NCBI GenBank assembly: GCA_003242885.1
Contig: QKMZ01000017.1
Location: 1 to 64,000 of the forward strand
Source of the DNA: Candidatus Melainabacteria bacterium
GTDB taxonomy: Bacteria > Cyanobacteriota > Vampirovibrionia > Obscuribacterales > Obscuribacteraceae
Length of the DNA stretch: 64,000 bases
Reading direction: 5' to 3'
The notes below the pieces were generated by a model. The model was given only the letters and a program-made list of their open reading frames with translations, searched no databases and had not been told where the DNA came from. Made by a program: the position numbers and the translations under genes. Below are positions 54,092 through 62,650 of the stretch, piece after piece (the stretch's first letter is position 1; each line of letters opens with the position of its first letter).

Positions 54092-55576
54092 TCATTTACG
54101 CGTGTAGAAAAATGCCGAATCTTTGATCAAGTGCCAGCGCTTTAGGTCTATTTTTTTTACAAGCACCCAATTTTTTTCAAGACGATCATGAAAGTTCTCA
54201 TCAGCCGTACATCCGGGAAACGGCTCGCCGATATATATGAGCGAATCGCCAGTGTAGGCTCTCAAAGCTCTGTAGGCCATCTCGTCATTTAATGGCGGCC
54301 AACATAGAAACAATGTGCGATCCGGATGATATGCAACGGTGGTTTCGGTGGCTGGTAAAACTTCTGTCCAGCTGTTAGTTTTCAACGTATAACCATTGCG
54401 TCCTGTTGCAGATGGGGCAAAATCATATGCGATGATATCGGCACCTCTATTTCTCAAAAGTGCTGCCCAATATCCTGTACCGGCACCAATTTCAACCAGC
54501 GGTCCAACCTCTGCAATCGCTTTCAAAACGTTCTTTGAGGGGATCGCCCATGAATACTTACGTACCATCAAGTTCCTGCAAAAGCGGCGCATGTCGCTCG
54601 CGCTGTAGCGCTCTTGCAGAGAATCAAAAATTTCTTCCAAAGGATTGCAGCCATTTTGTAAATCATCAGATACGACCTGCTTCTCGGTGATACCAGGCAA
54701 GGTCCATGTTGAATCTCTATCGAAGTTTATCGAGAAATCAAAAAGAGACACAGCGTCATCGAGCCAACCCCAATAGAGGAAGATACTGCCAAGCTGAACT
54801 GCACAATTGGCAATGGTAGTGAGGGAATCCGTATCTTTTGTCAAAAGAGCTTTTTTTAAAACAGCCTCAGCTTCGCCATATTTGCCCATTTCTGTATAAG
54901 CGACTGCTAGATCTTCAAAAGCATGCAACTTCAGCCTAGAGCGAGTGGCATCAAGCAAGTCGCAAGCGGACTTAAGATAGCCTTCTGCCAAATCGTAGCT
55001 ACCCATGGTGACGAGCAAACAACCTAATCTGGTGACTGCCTGTGCATAACTCAAAGTGGAGCTTGGTGTTTTCTCAAAGTTAGCTTTGCGGATAGTCACT
55101 GCTCGGGTGAGACAATTTTGCGCATCTACATTGGCGCCTCTTGAAGCCAGATACTCAGAAAAATTCATGAGTAAATCAGCAATTTCAGGATGATTCGGTC
55201 CGAGCTGTTGCAACCTCAATGCCACCAGGCGCTCATATACAGGCGCCAGCAAAACATTATAATCACTGAGCCATGAACTCCAGCGAAGCAAAAGCCTATT
55301 CAAAGTCTCCAGCACTTGAGGGTGATCCGGTCCAAGCGATCTTGCTTGAATATCAAGGAGTTTTTGCAACTCAGACATACAGTCGCTTGAGTTGAAGACT
55401 CTCGATTCAAGTGCTTCTACAAAGTCTTTGCCATCTGCCAAATCAACCAGGTTCAGAGCTTGGACAGCAAGTTCGTCTGCAATGCTGAGATTGCCCGTAA
55501 CTCGCGCTGTCAAAGCGGATGTTGCAAGACCCAACGCTTTTTGCGAGATCTTCTCGGGGTCCTTTTTCTTATCCAT
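54092..55576 (-). CDS. TPR protein with C-terminal SAM-binding-like domain
   Basis: A 494-residue protein. Residues about 1-300 are tetratricopeptide repeats, including ILDIQARSLGPDHPQVLETL-type and LRLQQLGPNHPEIADLLMNF units. From about 330 it has a Rossmann-like motif GPLVEIGAGTGYWAALLRNR, the Asp of IIAYDFAPS, then TLFLCWPPLNDEM and SLIYIGEPFPGC. This looks like a methyltransferase-type domain fused to TPRs. It is the third gene of an operon that begins at 56742 and includes the CxCxxC paralogue. The substrate is unknown. Confidence 0.65.
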   Translation of the reverse strand: MDKKKDPEKISQKALGLATSALTARVTGNLSIADELAVQALNLVDLADGKDFVEALESRVFNSSDCMSELQKLLDIQARSLGPDHPQVLETLNRLLLRWSSWLSDYNVLLAPVYERLVALRLQQLGPNHPEIADLLMNFSEYLASRGANVDAQNCLTRAVTIRKANFEKTPSSTLSYAQAVTRLGCLLVTMGSYDLAEGYLKSACDLLDATRSRLKLHAFEDLAVAYTEMGKYGEAEAVLKKALLTKDTDSLTTIANCAVQLGSIFLYWGWLDDAVSLFDFSINFDRDSTWTLPGITEKQVVSDDLQNGCNPLEEIFDSLQERYSASDMRRFCRNLMVRKYSWAIPSKNVLKAIAEVGPLVEIGAGTGYWAALLRNRGADIIAYDFAPSATGRNGYTLKTNSWTEVLPATETTVAYHPDRTLFLCWPPLNDEMAYRALRAYTGDSLIYIGEPFPGCTADENFHDRLEKNWVLVKKIDLKRWHLIKDSAFFYTRK

Positions 55577-55618
55577 AGTAAAAGCGTCCGTGGATTCCAG
55601 AGAGTAGCGCCGTTCACC

Positions 55619-56221
55619 TCAATTAAGAGAAGCCCTTATAGCTCGTGCCTTCGAAGATGTAGACAACGTGAAATGAGCAGAGAACAAACCTTTCTTGGTG
55701 AGTGTGAAAGACATGTCTTCTTGAAGTTTCACCAGACCCAGACGTTCAAGCCTCAGTATGGCATCGAGAAATGAGTCGTCCTCAAGGCACATATGCGCGT
55801 TGCCACCGTCCAGATGAGGAAACTCACAATCGTCAGTCGTGACCAACTTCAGTCCGCCGGCATTTCGCATCTCCGAAAGTACTTTGTCTATGCCGTCTTC
55901 GCAATCGTTGCACTCACAATCATAATTAGTTGTTGAGCGTGATCTGACCAAGAACGCAACCAAATAGCCTCTGTCTGTGAGACTGAAAAGCGGATCATCA
56001 GCGCTGTTTCTCGACTCTCTAATCAATTCATTGCGTTGCATGCCGCTAATTGCTTCCATGTATGGATCTGAAAGGCAGCAAAGCTTACTCTGCCTTCCTA
56101 TCAAATCTGTATGTCCCTCCTCTTTGACTAATCGCAAAGGACCATATTTATAAAGCTCGAATAAGAGCCTTGAGGTAGCTTGTTGAACGCTTATCGACCG
56201 TTTGTTATTAGGTTGGTGCAT
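55619..56221 (-). CDS. putative metal-binding paralogue B (CxCxxC, CEFPHL)
   Basis: A 200-residue protein aligned over its length with that at 48106: LLFELYKYGPLRLVKEEGHT, then SLTDRGYLVAFLVRSRS, the cluster DCECNDCEDGIDKV, DDCEFPHLDGGNAHMCLED and FTLTKKG. The shared Cys and His positions suggest a structural or sensing metal site. AAAAGG lies six bases before the ATG at 56221, which fits the paralogue start better than an ATG at 56293. It forms an operon with the upstream 147-residue protein and the downstream TPR-methyltransferase. Confidence 0.55.
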   Translation of the reverse strand: MHQPNNKRSISVQQATSRLLFELYKYGPLRLVKEEGHTDLIGRQSKLCCLSDPYMEAISGMQRNELIRESRNSADDPLFSLTDRGYLVAFLVRSRSTTNYDCECNDCEDGIDKVLSEMRNAGGLKLVTTDDCEFPHLDGGNAHMCLEDDSFLDAILRLERLGLVKLQEDMSFTLTKKGLFSAHFTLSTSSKARAIRASLN

Positions 56222-56298
56222 AAGTACCTTTTCAATCAAATAGAGATGACTGAGACCAATGACGGCATATGAAATAACGTCTGTGTTAAACATCGGTT

Positions 56299-56742
56299 CT
56301 AAGAACGAGCCATCTTCGACATGTCCATAGCAGACTGCGCAGCCTGGGCGTACATTCTCGATAATTCTTGAGCGCTCGTACCAAGAGTTTGTATAACACC
56401 GGCAAACAATGCACCTAATGCTTGGAAGAAGGATGCCAGAATGCCGGCGCCGCCGGGAAGAGCAATCATTGAGTTAATAATGCCATCCAACCCGGGCATC
56501 AACTGTGAAAGTGCACTTTCTGCTCCCATCATTGGATTAGTACCGGCACTGGCATTGAATGTGATTCCATCCGGCGTGATGGTTGCCTGAGGCAATACAC
56601 CAATGGATGAATCGGCCATAGGTGGAAGCTGTTGAAATTGAGAATAAAGATCAGGGACGCCGAATTGTTCCGTAACTCTGACAACATTGTCTAGAGCTTG
56701 AAACGCACCTTCGCCTGCACCTTCTTGTGAATCAATTAGCAT
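56299..56742 (-). CDS. unassigned protein, first of the operon
   Basis: A 147-residue protein with a hydrophobic Gly/Ala stretch (MIALPGGAGILASFFQALGA then LFAGVIQTLG) that could cross or insert in a membrane, and a Met-rich C-terminal helix. No signal peptide or family is recognised. The ATG at 56742 is immediately downstream of the Fur/Zur-like dyad and lacks a clear ribosome site, so the start is not certain. The next gene follows closely. Confidence 0.45.
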   Translation of the reverse strand: MLIDSQEGAGEGAFQALDNVVRVTEQFGVPDLYSQFQQLPPMADSSIGVLPQATITPDGITFNASAGTNPMMGAESALSQLMPGLDGIINSMIALPGGAGILASFFQALGALFAGVIQTLGTSAQELSRMYAQAAQSAMDMSKMARS

Positions 56743-56745
56743 TTT

Positions 56746-56816
56746 TGAAAACGAATATCATTTCTGTGGCAATCCTTCCGAGATCTGCATGATATCAACG
56801 TTTCAGCGATTGTCAA
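56746..56816 (-). promoter_or_regulatory. promoter with downstream Fur/Zur-like dyad
   Basis: Minus strand: TTGACA (56811-56816), a 16-base spacer beginning ATCGCTGAA, TATCAT (56789-56794), then a dyad GAAATGATATTCGTTTTC (56747-56764). The layout matches the promoter at 48767 in boxes, spacer start and distances. Confidence 0.7.
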
Positions 56817-57042
56817 CGAGTTACAGCGAGACACAAATGTACAACTCTCCTTGAAACAATTCATTCAAAACCGACTCACCATGCACCTTTTCAAACACCA
56901 ACAACAATCAGCCCAAAGACTGCCGTTTTACATCTGTGCAGAAAACATTTTGATTCAACCTAAGCGAAACATGCCTGCCACAACCATTTGATACAGAAAT
57001 ACGCACGAATGTACAAAAACAAAAACAGAACCAGCACAGCAA

Positions 57043-57058
57043 TTTTGACATTTGTGCA
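57043..57058 (+). promoter_or_regulatory. consensus copy of the TTTTGACATTTGTGCA motif
   Basis: TTTTGACATTTGTGCA, identical to the 54054 copy. An inverse variant lies 25 bases upstream at 57002-57018. It is about 520 bases before the Cys-rich gene at 57580. Confidence 0.6.
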
Positions 57059-57579
57059 AAAGACTAAAAGAACCTACAAAAGAGTGCTGGAGACGCTTGA
57101 CCGAGCATCTCCAGCACCTGGGGTATGAATGCAGTTAACCAATTTTGTTTGCTTTAACCTTCCTCTGAGAAGCAAACGAATGGAAGTGCGCTGTCGTTAA
57201 CGGTATTACTAGTGGTGCCCTCCTCCAAAACGACTAAACAAAATTTTTACCCTGGGTTAGTTGCTATCGAAAGTCTGGGCTTGTCGATGGAAATGATGAT
57301 AGGTTTGCCATCAAAACTTGTCAAGAGTTTTTCCGCAAAACGTGCATCACGAGCCAGTTTCCATACATGAATGTAAAAGACGGCGAAAAAGACAATCATT
57401 TTCACCGAAGCTTAGCGATATCACAGATAGTGCACAAATGACAAATAACCCGTCAAAACACTGAACCTGTAAGAGTTTCAAAACCCTCTCCGCAACGCCG
57501 TGGTGAAAGTCTTCCACTAATATCTTGCCGCCAGCCAATTTAGCTGCAAGACTAAAACTTAGTAGTACTGCGCATCGAA

Positions 57580-57954
57580 ATGAAAATGAAAGCGCTTTTC
57601 ATTGCCCTTCTCTTTCTTATCCTCTCTTCAAGCCTCGGAATTTGTCGAGGCTTTTGTGCTGATGTTCAGCATCATGTGACCGGAAGCAAAAATACCATCT
57701 CGGCGATAAATGAGGATTGCTGCTCTGATTGCGGTCATTCAAAAACATGCTGCAGCAATAAAGCGTATTCATCTGGAGCAGTGTCTCTAGCCTTGGATTG
57801 GGAATTACTTCGCCAAGTCTGTCAGACGTTAGTAATTGTCGATGAGCAAGACTTATCACTAAAAGAACTCTACAGAATGTCGAGGGGCACGCGCGCACCA
57901 CCATTTGTGGAGACGATTACAACTTACTCTTTGTGTCAGCGACTTCAAGTTTAG
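57580..57954 (+). CDS. small secreted Cys-rich protein, third paralogue
   Basis: A 124-residue protein with a signal peptide (MKMKALFIALLFLILSSSLG). The core DCCSDCGHSKTCCSNKA matches the DTCTDCGHAKSCC of the 38726 protein, and it ends with TRAPPFVET. Unlike the other two it has no RND genes next to it, but it lies in the same metal region and near motif copies. A periplasmic metal-binding function is inferred from the other two. Confidence 0.6.
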   Translation: MKMKALFIALLFLILSSSLGICRGFCADVQHHVTGSKNTISAINEDCCSDCGHSKTCCSNKAYSSGAVSLALDWELLRQVCQTLVIVDEQDLSLKELYRMSRGTRAPPFVETITTYSLCQRLQV

Positions 57955-58134
57955 AAAGACGAGCGGCGTGTTACGTCGCCCTGCTTTCATTTGAAGTCGT
58001 CAATTAGTGGCAACATAGCTTAGAAAAGTTTCCGAGAAAACCAAGCAAAAGCGCGCTGAAAAGCTGCCTTTGAAAAGTCACAGAATTGGACGACTGACTA
58101 AAACTCCCTAGTCAGAAATTTTTTCTTTGGAATC

Positions 58135-58761
58135 ATGAACAAGCCCAACCTAGATAAGCTGTACGAAATTGCCAGCAACCAACAAGGTTTTTTCACAGCC
58201 CATCAAGCGACGAAATGCGGTTACTCGCGCCAATTACAGGTTTACTACGTAAAGAAAGGCGAGTGGATTCGACACGCCAGGAGCATTTTCAAATTGCTCT
58301 GCTTCTCCGAAACATCACCTTTTCCAGATGATTACTACATAACTCTGCTTTGGAGCGAAAACCAGCAAGGTCACTTCGAAGGGGTGATGGGATACACAAC
58401 GGCCCTCTACATCCACGGTTTAACTGATACTGCTCCGGAAGACATTCACTTCATCGTTCCCAAGCGCTTCAGACGAAACAGTCCACCTCCAGGACGAATT
58501 CGCTTTCATAGAAGAGACCTTTTGCCTGAGCTGATTGCCTCTGTGGAAGGATTGAAAGTCATGACCGTCTTCGGAGCGGTCAGAGACCTTTTGATGCGAA
58601 ATAGCCTTACGGAGCCTTCTCTGTTTGCGATTTTAAATACCGCTCTGGAAAAAGGAACAATTACGGTCGAAGAAATTGAACATCTTGCTTCTCAATTGCA
58701 TCAAAAACCACAAATTGTACAGACGCTGGCAGAAATAGTTGATACCAGAAAAGGCGCCTAG
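58135..58761 (+). CDS. AbiEi-like protein, orphan copy 2
   Basis: A 208-residue protein, paralogous to that at 51169: LYEIASNQQGFFTAHQATKC, GYSRQLQVYYVKKGEWIRHA, then DIHFIVPKRFRRNSPPPGRI. As there, no AbiEii toxin is adjacent. A small gene follows by 13 bases. The N-terminal part is likely DNA binding. A regulatory or defence role is possible but not shown. Confidence 0.6.
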   Translation: MNKPNLDKLYEIASNQQGFFTAHQATKCGYSRQLQVYYVKKGEWIRHARSIFKLLCFSETSPFPDDYYITLLWSENQQGHFEGVMGYTTALYIHGLTDTAPEDIHFIVPKRFRRNSPPPGRIRFHRRDLLPELIASVEGLKVMTVFGAVRDLLMRNSLTEPSLFAILNTALEKGTITVEEIEHLASQLHQKPQIVQTLAEIVDTRKGA

Positions 58762-58774
58762 GAACAGTTGAGAA

Positions 58775-59035
58775 ATGTACAAAATTGCAGACGCAAGAAC
58801 AGCTGTAGCCGCGCTTCTTTGTGCTGCCAGCAATCCACATATTTCAGAAGCACAAGCAAAGGTACTTATTCAAGAAGCTGCTCAGAATGCCGTATTAGCA
58901 TTCGGACTGTTCGCATGGCACGAACTTATCCAGATTGCAATCGAGCAGCTTAACGACAAGAAATTGGCTCCTATTGTGACCATGGAACTTCGAGAGATGT
59001 TTCAAAATGCGGAAATAGACAATTCGATGTCATGA
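58775..59035 (+). CDS. small helical protein after AbiEi-like gene
   Basis: An 86-residue helical protein (ARTAVAALLCAASNPHISEA, AVLAFGLFAWHELIQIAIEQ). AGGAACAG lies before the ATG, 13 bases after the previous stop, so it is co-transcribed with the AbiEi-like gene. It does not resemble AbiEii. It may be a partner of the AbiEi-like protein. Confidence 0.5.
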   Translation: MYKIADARTAVAALLCAASNPHISEAQAKVLIQEAAQNAVLAFGLFAWHELIQIAIEQLNDKKLAPIVTMELREMFQNAEIDNSMS

Positions 59036-59049
59036 CTCGAAACTGCTGT

Positions 59050-60381
59050 TTATTCTTCCTTGATTTTGTATTTCTTGAATTTGCACGAATCGGTGAATCC
59101 ATATGTTTCTCCGGTCTTTTCGTCGACCAATATGTCTCTATCTGAATTCTGACTTCCGTAATATTTCAAATTATGCTCGACTGCGCCTTTTCCAAAAGCA
59201 GTCTGCAGAGCTTCTCTTGCATCGGATGGTAGTCCAAAATATTGAATTGCTGCCATGTCATCAAAAGACGCTGCATTTCTTAAGTCAAGGTCACACCAGT
59301 CACAAACCCTAAAAGGAGGAAAAGTGAGCACTTTCAATGTCTTTAGCTGATATCTGAGATTAGCAAGAATTCGCAAGCTGGAAGTTTTGTAAGGCACTTT
59401 CACTACAGCAAATGTTGATTGAGAGCCAAGCATTATGGGCTGCGCTTTAGCCGGGTAGAAGGTCCAGGATACATCGCCAAATCTGGTGCCAACTCCTACG
59501 ACATGAGGCAATTTGTATGCATACGAGTCTTCGATCGCTCTTGAATACTCACCTTTACCACCAGATGCTCCCATCCATTCAGGTTGTGCAGTCAACGTGA
59601 CAGTGGTTGTGTCTTTCCTGTCTATTGGAAGAATGGCATTTTCAGGATAGATTGAAAGAATTTCTGCACTTTCAGAAATTTTCAATTCTTTAAGGGCTTT
59701 GCGTTTATCGTCTGTAGTCGTCTCCGATTCTCCATCTGAAGTGGCACCATCAGGAGGGTCGACTTGAGCTAGTTCTGGTTGCTGACAGGCAATTTTTGCT
59801 TCAAAACGAGCAAAGCTATATTTCAAAGGAATTGTTGTTGCCTTTACCGCCGGAATATTAAAGTGCATCAAGACGAGGTAATAGGAGTAGTGCGGATCAA
59901 TTTTAGGAATTGCATTTGGATCTCTATCGTGGCCAAGACTTGCAACTGAGCAGTTACCAAGGAATTTCCTGTTATCTATCGTGTATATCCACAACTTGTG
60001 GCGAAATGGCACATTTTGCCAGTGTTTTCCGGCCTTTTCGGTAGTTATATCCAATCGCTTCTTAAACTGGGCTGCGTACGAATTCAGTTCTTCCAATTCG
60101 CTCTCTTGGTAGTAATCAAATTCCGTTTTTGCTGCAGAATCTGCGGATTTTGAAGCCGTTTCTTTATTCTTTTTTGCATCTTCTTTTGCTTGTAACTTTG
60201 TCCACAACCCAATTGATTTGTTAGAAGAGACAGATTTATCGTTCAATCTAAATTGACTTTGTGCTGCAAACGCGGAATGCGTACTGCCTAAAAAACTAAA
60301 AATCAAAAGGCTAGCAGCTACAACTTTGACAACTTCACCACTCTTTTTAAACTCGGAGGCGCAAAAACGAGAGGGATTCAT
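59050..60381 (-). CDS. exported protein of unknown function
   Basis: A 443-residue protein with a signal peptide (VVKVVAASLLIFSFLGSTHS, then AFAAQS, cleavage after AFA). The mature protein has a Lys/Ala-rich segment then a mixed region with FRHKLWIYTIDNRKFLGNCS and, near the end, FPPFRVCDWCDLDLRN. No family is recognised. It would act in the periplasm or be anchored to the cell wall. The next gene upstream on this strand is an M23 peptidase. Confidence 0.55.
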   Translation of the reverse strand: MNPSRFCASEFKKSGEVVKVVAASLLIFSFLGSTHSAFAAQSQFRLNDKSVSSNKSIGLWTKLQAKEDAKKNKETASKSADSAAKTEFDYYQESELEELNSYAAQFKKRLDITTEKAGKHWQNVPFRHKLWIYTIDNRKFLGNCSVASLGHDRDPNAIPKIDPHYSYYLVLMHFNIPAVKATTIPLKYSFARFEAKIACQQPELAQVDPPDGATSDGESETTTDDKRKALKELKISESAEILSIYPENAILPIDRKDTTTVTLTAQPEWMGASGGKGEYSRAIEDSYAYKLPHVVGVGTRFGDVSWTFYPAKAQPIMLGSQSTFAVVKVPYKTSSLRILANLRYQLKTLKVLTFPPFRVCDWCDLDLRNAASFDDMAAIQYFGLPSDAREALQTAFGKGAVEHNLKYYGSQNSDRDILVDEKTGETYGFTDSCKFKKYKIKEE

Positions 60382-60485
60382 TAATTGAACTCCATGGAAA
60401 CTATATTGGGACGCCTCAAAAATGATAGTTCATACGAGACGAAAATAGTCTTCCCGGAGTTCTAAATCCGGAATGGATCTCAAAA

Positions 60486-61718
60486 CTAAACGACTTGTCC
60501 GCTCTGCAAAATAGTATTCAAAGTCCCGGTCAAGTTATAGTTCGAACCCGCTCCACCGTCAGGTCCCGAGCCGGAAATAATGCTGTCTCCTACTCCGATA
60601 TGCAAGTGCGAACCCTTGCCTGCAGCATTACCTGTTTGACCCACTCGACCAACAACATCTCCAGCTGTGATTTGATCTCCGGGCTTGAGCGGAGTTCCGT
60701 CCTCTCTTCCAGCCAACGTCTGCATGTGCGCATAGTAAGCGGTTTTTCCATCTGCTTGCTTTATCGTGATGGTATTGCCGCCTAGACCGCCCGAGTCCAC
60801 ACTCACCACTTCGCCATCAAAGAGAGATCGAATCGGTGTACCTTCCGGAGCAAATATGTCGGCGGCACCATCAGAACTTCCATGATGCAATCCGATACTG
60901 CTATCCGAAAAACCGTCTACAGGGAAAACCCGTCCATCAGCAGTAATCGCAGGCGACAATCCATCTACAGCCGTGGGCGCAGCACCACCAGCTCCTCCTG
61001 CGGAGCCTGTGTCATAGCTGCCTGAATCACCGTCAGAGGCGCCTGAGAAAGAGTTACCACCACTTGAACCGGCGCCTGAATATCCTCCACTATCACCTGC
61101 AGAACCAGCCATGCTAGATGCATTACCGGAAGGACCGGAGTAGGCAGCCGAAGATACCTGGCGGGCATGAGAATCACCAGCAACAGCATTGAAATCTGGT
61201 ATTGGTCTACCTTCAGCCATAGCCCGCGAACACTCTTGCAGCCACCTCATCACTTCATCGAAAGAACGGGGAAATTGCTGCATAGATGGATGCGATGCGC
61301 GAAAAATGTCCAAGACATTCTGTATTACAGCCTTCTGCACATCATCTGCCTGCTGAGCGTTCTGTATTTCTATGTTTATTGGATCGCCCGGCTTGGCTTT
61401 GCTATTCGGGTTTTTAGAAAGCTTTCCTCCTGTGCCGACAAAGTAGTCCGGCTCTTTCCCCATGCGCTTGTTCATTTCAGCTGTGGAGAATTCCACATTA
61501 GAAGCGTTCTTCAAAACATTTTCCATCTCAGGCGAAAGCGCATCAGACATGGTTTTTCCACTTTTGAAAATATCAGGAAATGATAATTGACTTGGTTCTG
61601 CCGACTGAATTCTTTCAGTTGAAAATGGAAGTTGCCAGGCTTCACTGGCTAAATTTGCTGCCGCCGGATTCATGCCAAAAGGCAGTGTCGGCATAAAATT
61701 TCCATCAAATGGTGGCAA
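60486..61718 (-). CDS. M23-family peptidase
   Basis: A 410-residue protein. Residues about 270-395 form a LytM/M23 domain: GLHHGSSDGAADIFAPEGTP, IRSLFDGEVVSVDSGG, NTITIKQADGKTAYYAHMQT, VGRVGQTGNAAGKGSHLHIG, with the zinc His/Asp and HxH in place. It would cut peptidoglycan cross-links. The middle is a Gly/Ser/Ala-rich linker and the N-terminus has no signal peptide. The TTG start at 61718 has AGAGGA upstream; an ATG at 61694 is possible. Confidence 0.8.
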   Translation of the reverse strand: MPPFDGNFMPTLPFGMNPAAANLASEAWQLPFSTERIQSAEPSQLSFPDIFKSGKTMSDALSPEMENVLKNASNVEFSTAEMNKRMGKEPDYFVGTGGKLSKNPNSKAKPGDPINIEIQNAQQADDVQKAVIQNVLDIFRASHPSMQQFPRSFDEVMRWLQECSRAMAEGRPIPDFNAVAGDSHARQVSSAAYSGPSGNASSMAGSAGDSGGYSGAGSSGGNSFSGASDGDSGSYDTGSAGGAGGAAPTAVDGLSPAITADGRVFPVDGFSDSSIGLHHGSSDGAADIFAPEGTPIRSLFDGEVVSVDSGGLGGNTITIKQADGKTAYYAHMQTLAGREDGTPLKPGDQITAGDVVGRVGQTGNAAGKGSHLHIGVGDSIISGSGPDGGAGSNYNLTGTLNTILQSGQVV

Positions 61719-61826
61719 GGATTATCTTTCCTCTACAAATAGGTCACGAAGTCAAAAGCATAGAATTGATGAGCGGACAGTTTTGGAAATAATTTGTGAA
61801 TTTTCTGTATACAACCAAAAACAAGT

Positions 61827-61842
61827 TACACAAATGTAAAAC
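61827..61842 (-). promoter_or_regulatory. inverse copy of the recurrent motif
   Basis: Minus strand GTTTTACATTTGTGTA, about 110 bases upstream of the M23 peptidase start. Confidence 0.45.
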
Positions 61843-61870
61843 CTAGAGCACCGGGAAAAGACAAATCTAT

Positions 61871-62263
61871 TCAGACATCGAGGGCGGCCATTCTTATTAT
61901 TTCCTCTCTAATCCTGCAATCATCCTCGTCAAGCAAATCAGTTTCAATAAAGCCGTTGACTCTGTAAGCTTCTTTCAAAGACAAAATACTTTGTTCAAGA
62001 ATTTGTGAGATGCTGGATGGTTGAGTACGAATAAAAAGCACAGGAATCAATTCATATCGAGATCTCGACCTAATTTCTCTAAGCAAATCGACTGCACGCG
62101 AATCATCGAAATGAACACCTATAATGATCAAATCAAAGCTCATCGGTGAATCTAATAACCGCAAAGCATCATCAAGGGTAGATGAAGAACGAAAGTCAAA
62201 ATCCGCAAGTACGGCATATAGCCTGCGCAATCCTTCTACGTCACTGGCCAAGAAAAGTTTCAA
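61871..62263 (-). CDS. receiver-like protein lacking the phospho-acceptor Asp
   Basis: A 130-residue protein with the alpha/beta order of a response-regulator receiver (MKLFLASDVEGLRRLYAVLA, FDLIIIGVHFDDSRAVDLLR, ELIPVLFIRTQPSS). The position that usually holds the phosphorylated Asp (DLIIID) is Gly here, so it is probably a pseudo-receiver. There is no output domain. It stands alone. Confidence 0.55.
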   Translation of the reverse strand: MKLFLASDVEGLRRLYAVLADFDFRSSSTLDDALRLLDSPMSFDLIIIGVHFDDSRAVDLLREIRSRSRYELIPVLFIRTQPSSISQILEQSILSLKEAYRVNGFIETDLLDEDDCRIREEIIRMAALDV

Positions 62264-62341
62264 ATCGGATTCCCTCTAACACCTTTGTAGCAAGAGTTTC
62301 CGAATGTGGCTAGATGCACATTCAAGGAGAGTCAATCAGAA

Positions 62342-62551
62342 ATGAGAAATTCAGCTCAAAGAAAATCGCCAAATGAATTCATATGCGTAGATTACGTTCA
62401 AGGCAGGTGGCGCGTTTCCATAGGCGAACACGTTTTTATGGAGACTGTCGAAAGCAAAGTAGTCTTTCAATTTGCAGGTAAATTAGCGAAGAAAGAAGGG
62501 CTTGGAGTAGCGTTCTATCTGCAAGAGCTCGAAGACGAGGCCTCCAACTGA
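62342..62551 (+). CDS. unassigned 69-residue protein
   Basis: A small soluble protein (FICVDYVQGRWRVSIGEHVF) with AAGGAGAG before the ATG at 62342. No family is recognised. It precedes the arsR-type genes but is separated by a motif copy. Confidence 0.45.
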   Translation: MRNSAQRKSPNEFICVDYVQGRWRVSIGEHVFMETVESKVVFQFAGKLAKKEGLGVAFYLQELEDEASN

Positions 62552-62570
62552 GCAAAATCTATTTTCTTCC

Positions 62571-62584
62571 TTTTGACATTCGTA
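62571..62584 (+). promoter_or_regulatory. copy of the recurrent motif upstream of arsR-type gene
   Basis: TTTTGACATTCGTA, followed by AAACATTTGACTCGCAAAGA, 66 bases upstream of the ArsR/SmtB gene. It may be its operator or promoter. Confidence 0.45.
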
Positions 62585-62650
62585 CTTAAACATTTGACTC
62601 GCAAAGACAAAACTATTCCACAACTTCGTGTAAAAGCGTAGGCTGTGATT

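Larger units (their letters stand above)
56743..57579. other. 837-base regulatory intergenic region
   Basis: It contains the promoter and dyad (56746-56816), motif copies at 56926-56940, 57043-57058 and 57431-57445 (inverse), an inverse variant at 57002-57018 and another near 56830. I see no convincing gene. Confidence 0.5.

Noticed and set aside
57347..57538. minus-strand 63-codon frame
   Set aside because: It lies in the regulatory gap, has no ribosome site or family, and contains an inverse motif copy.
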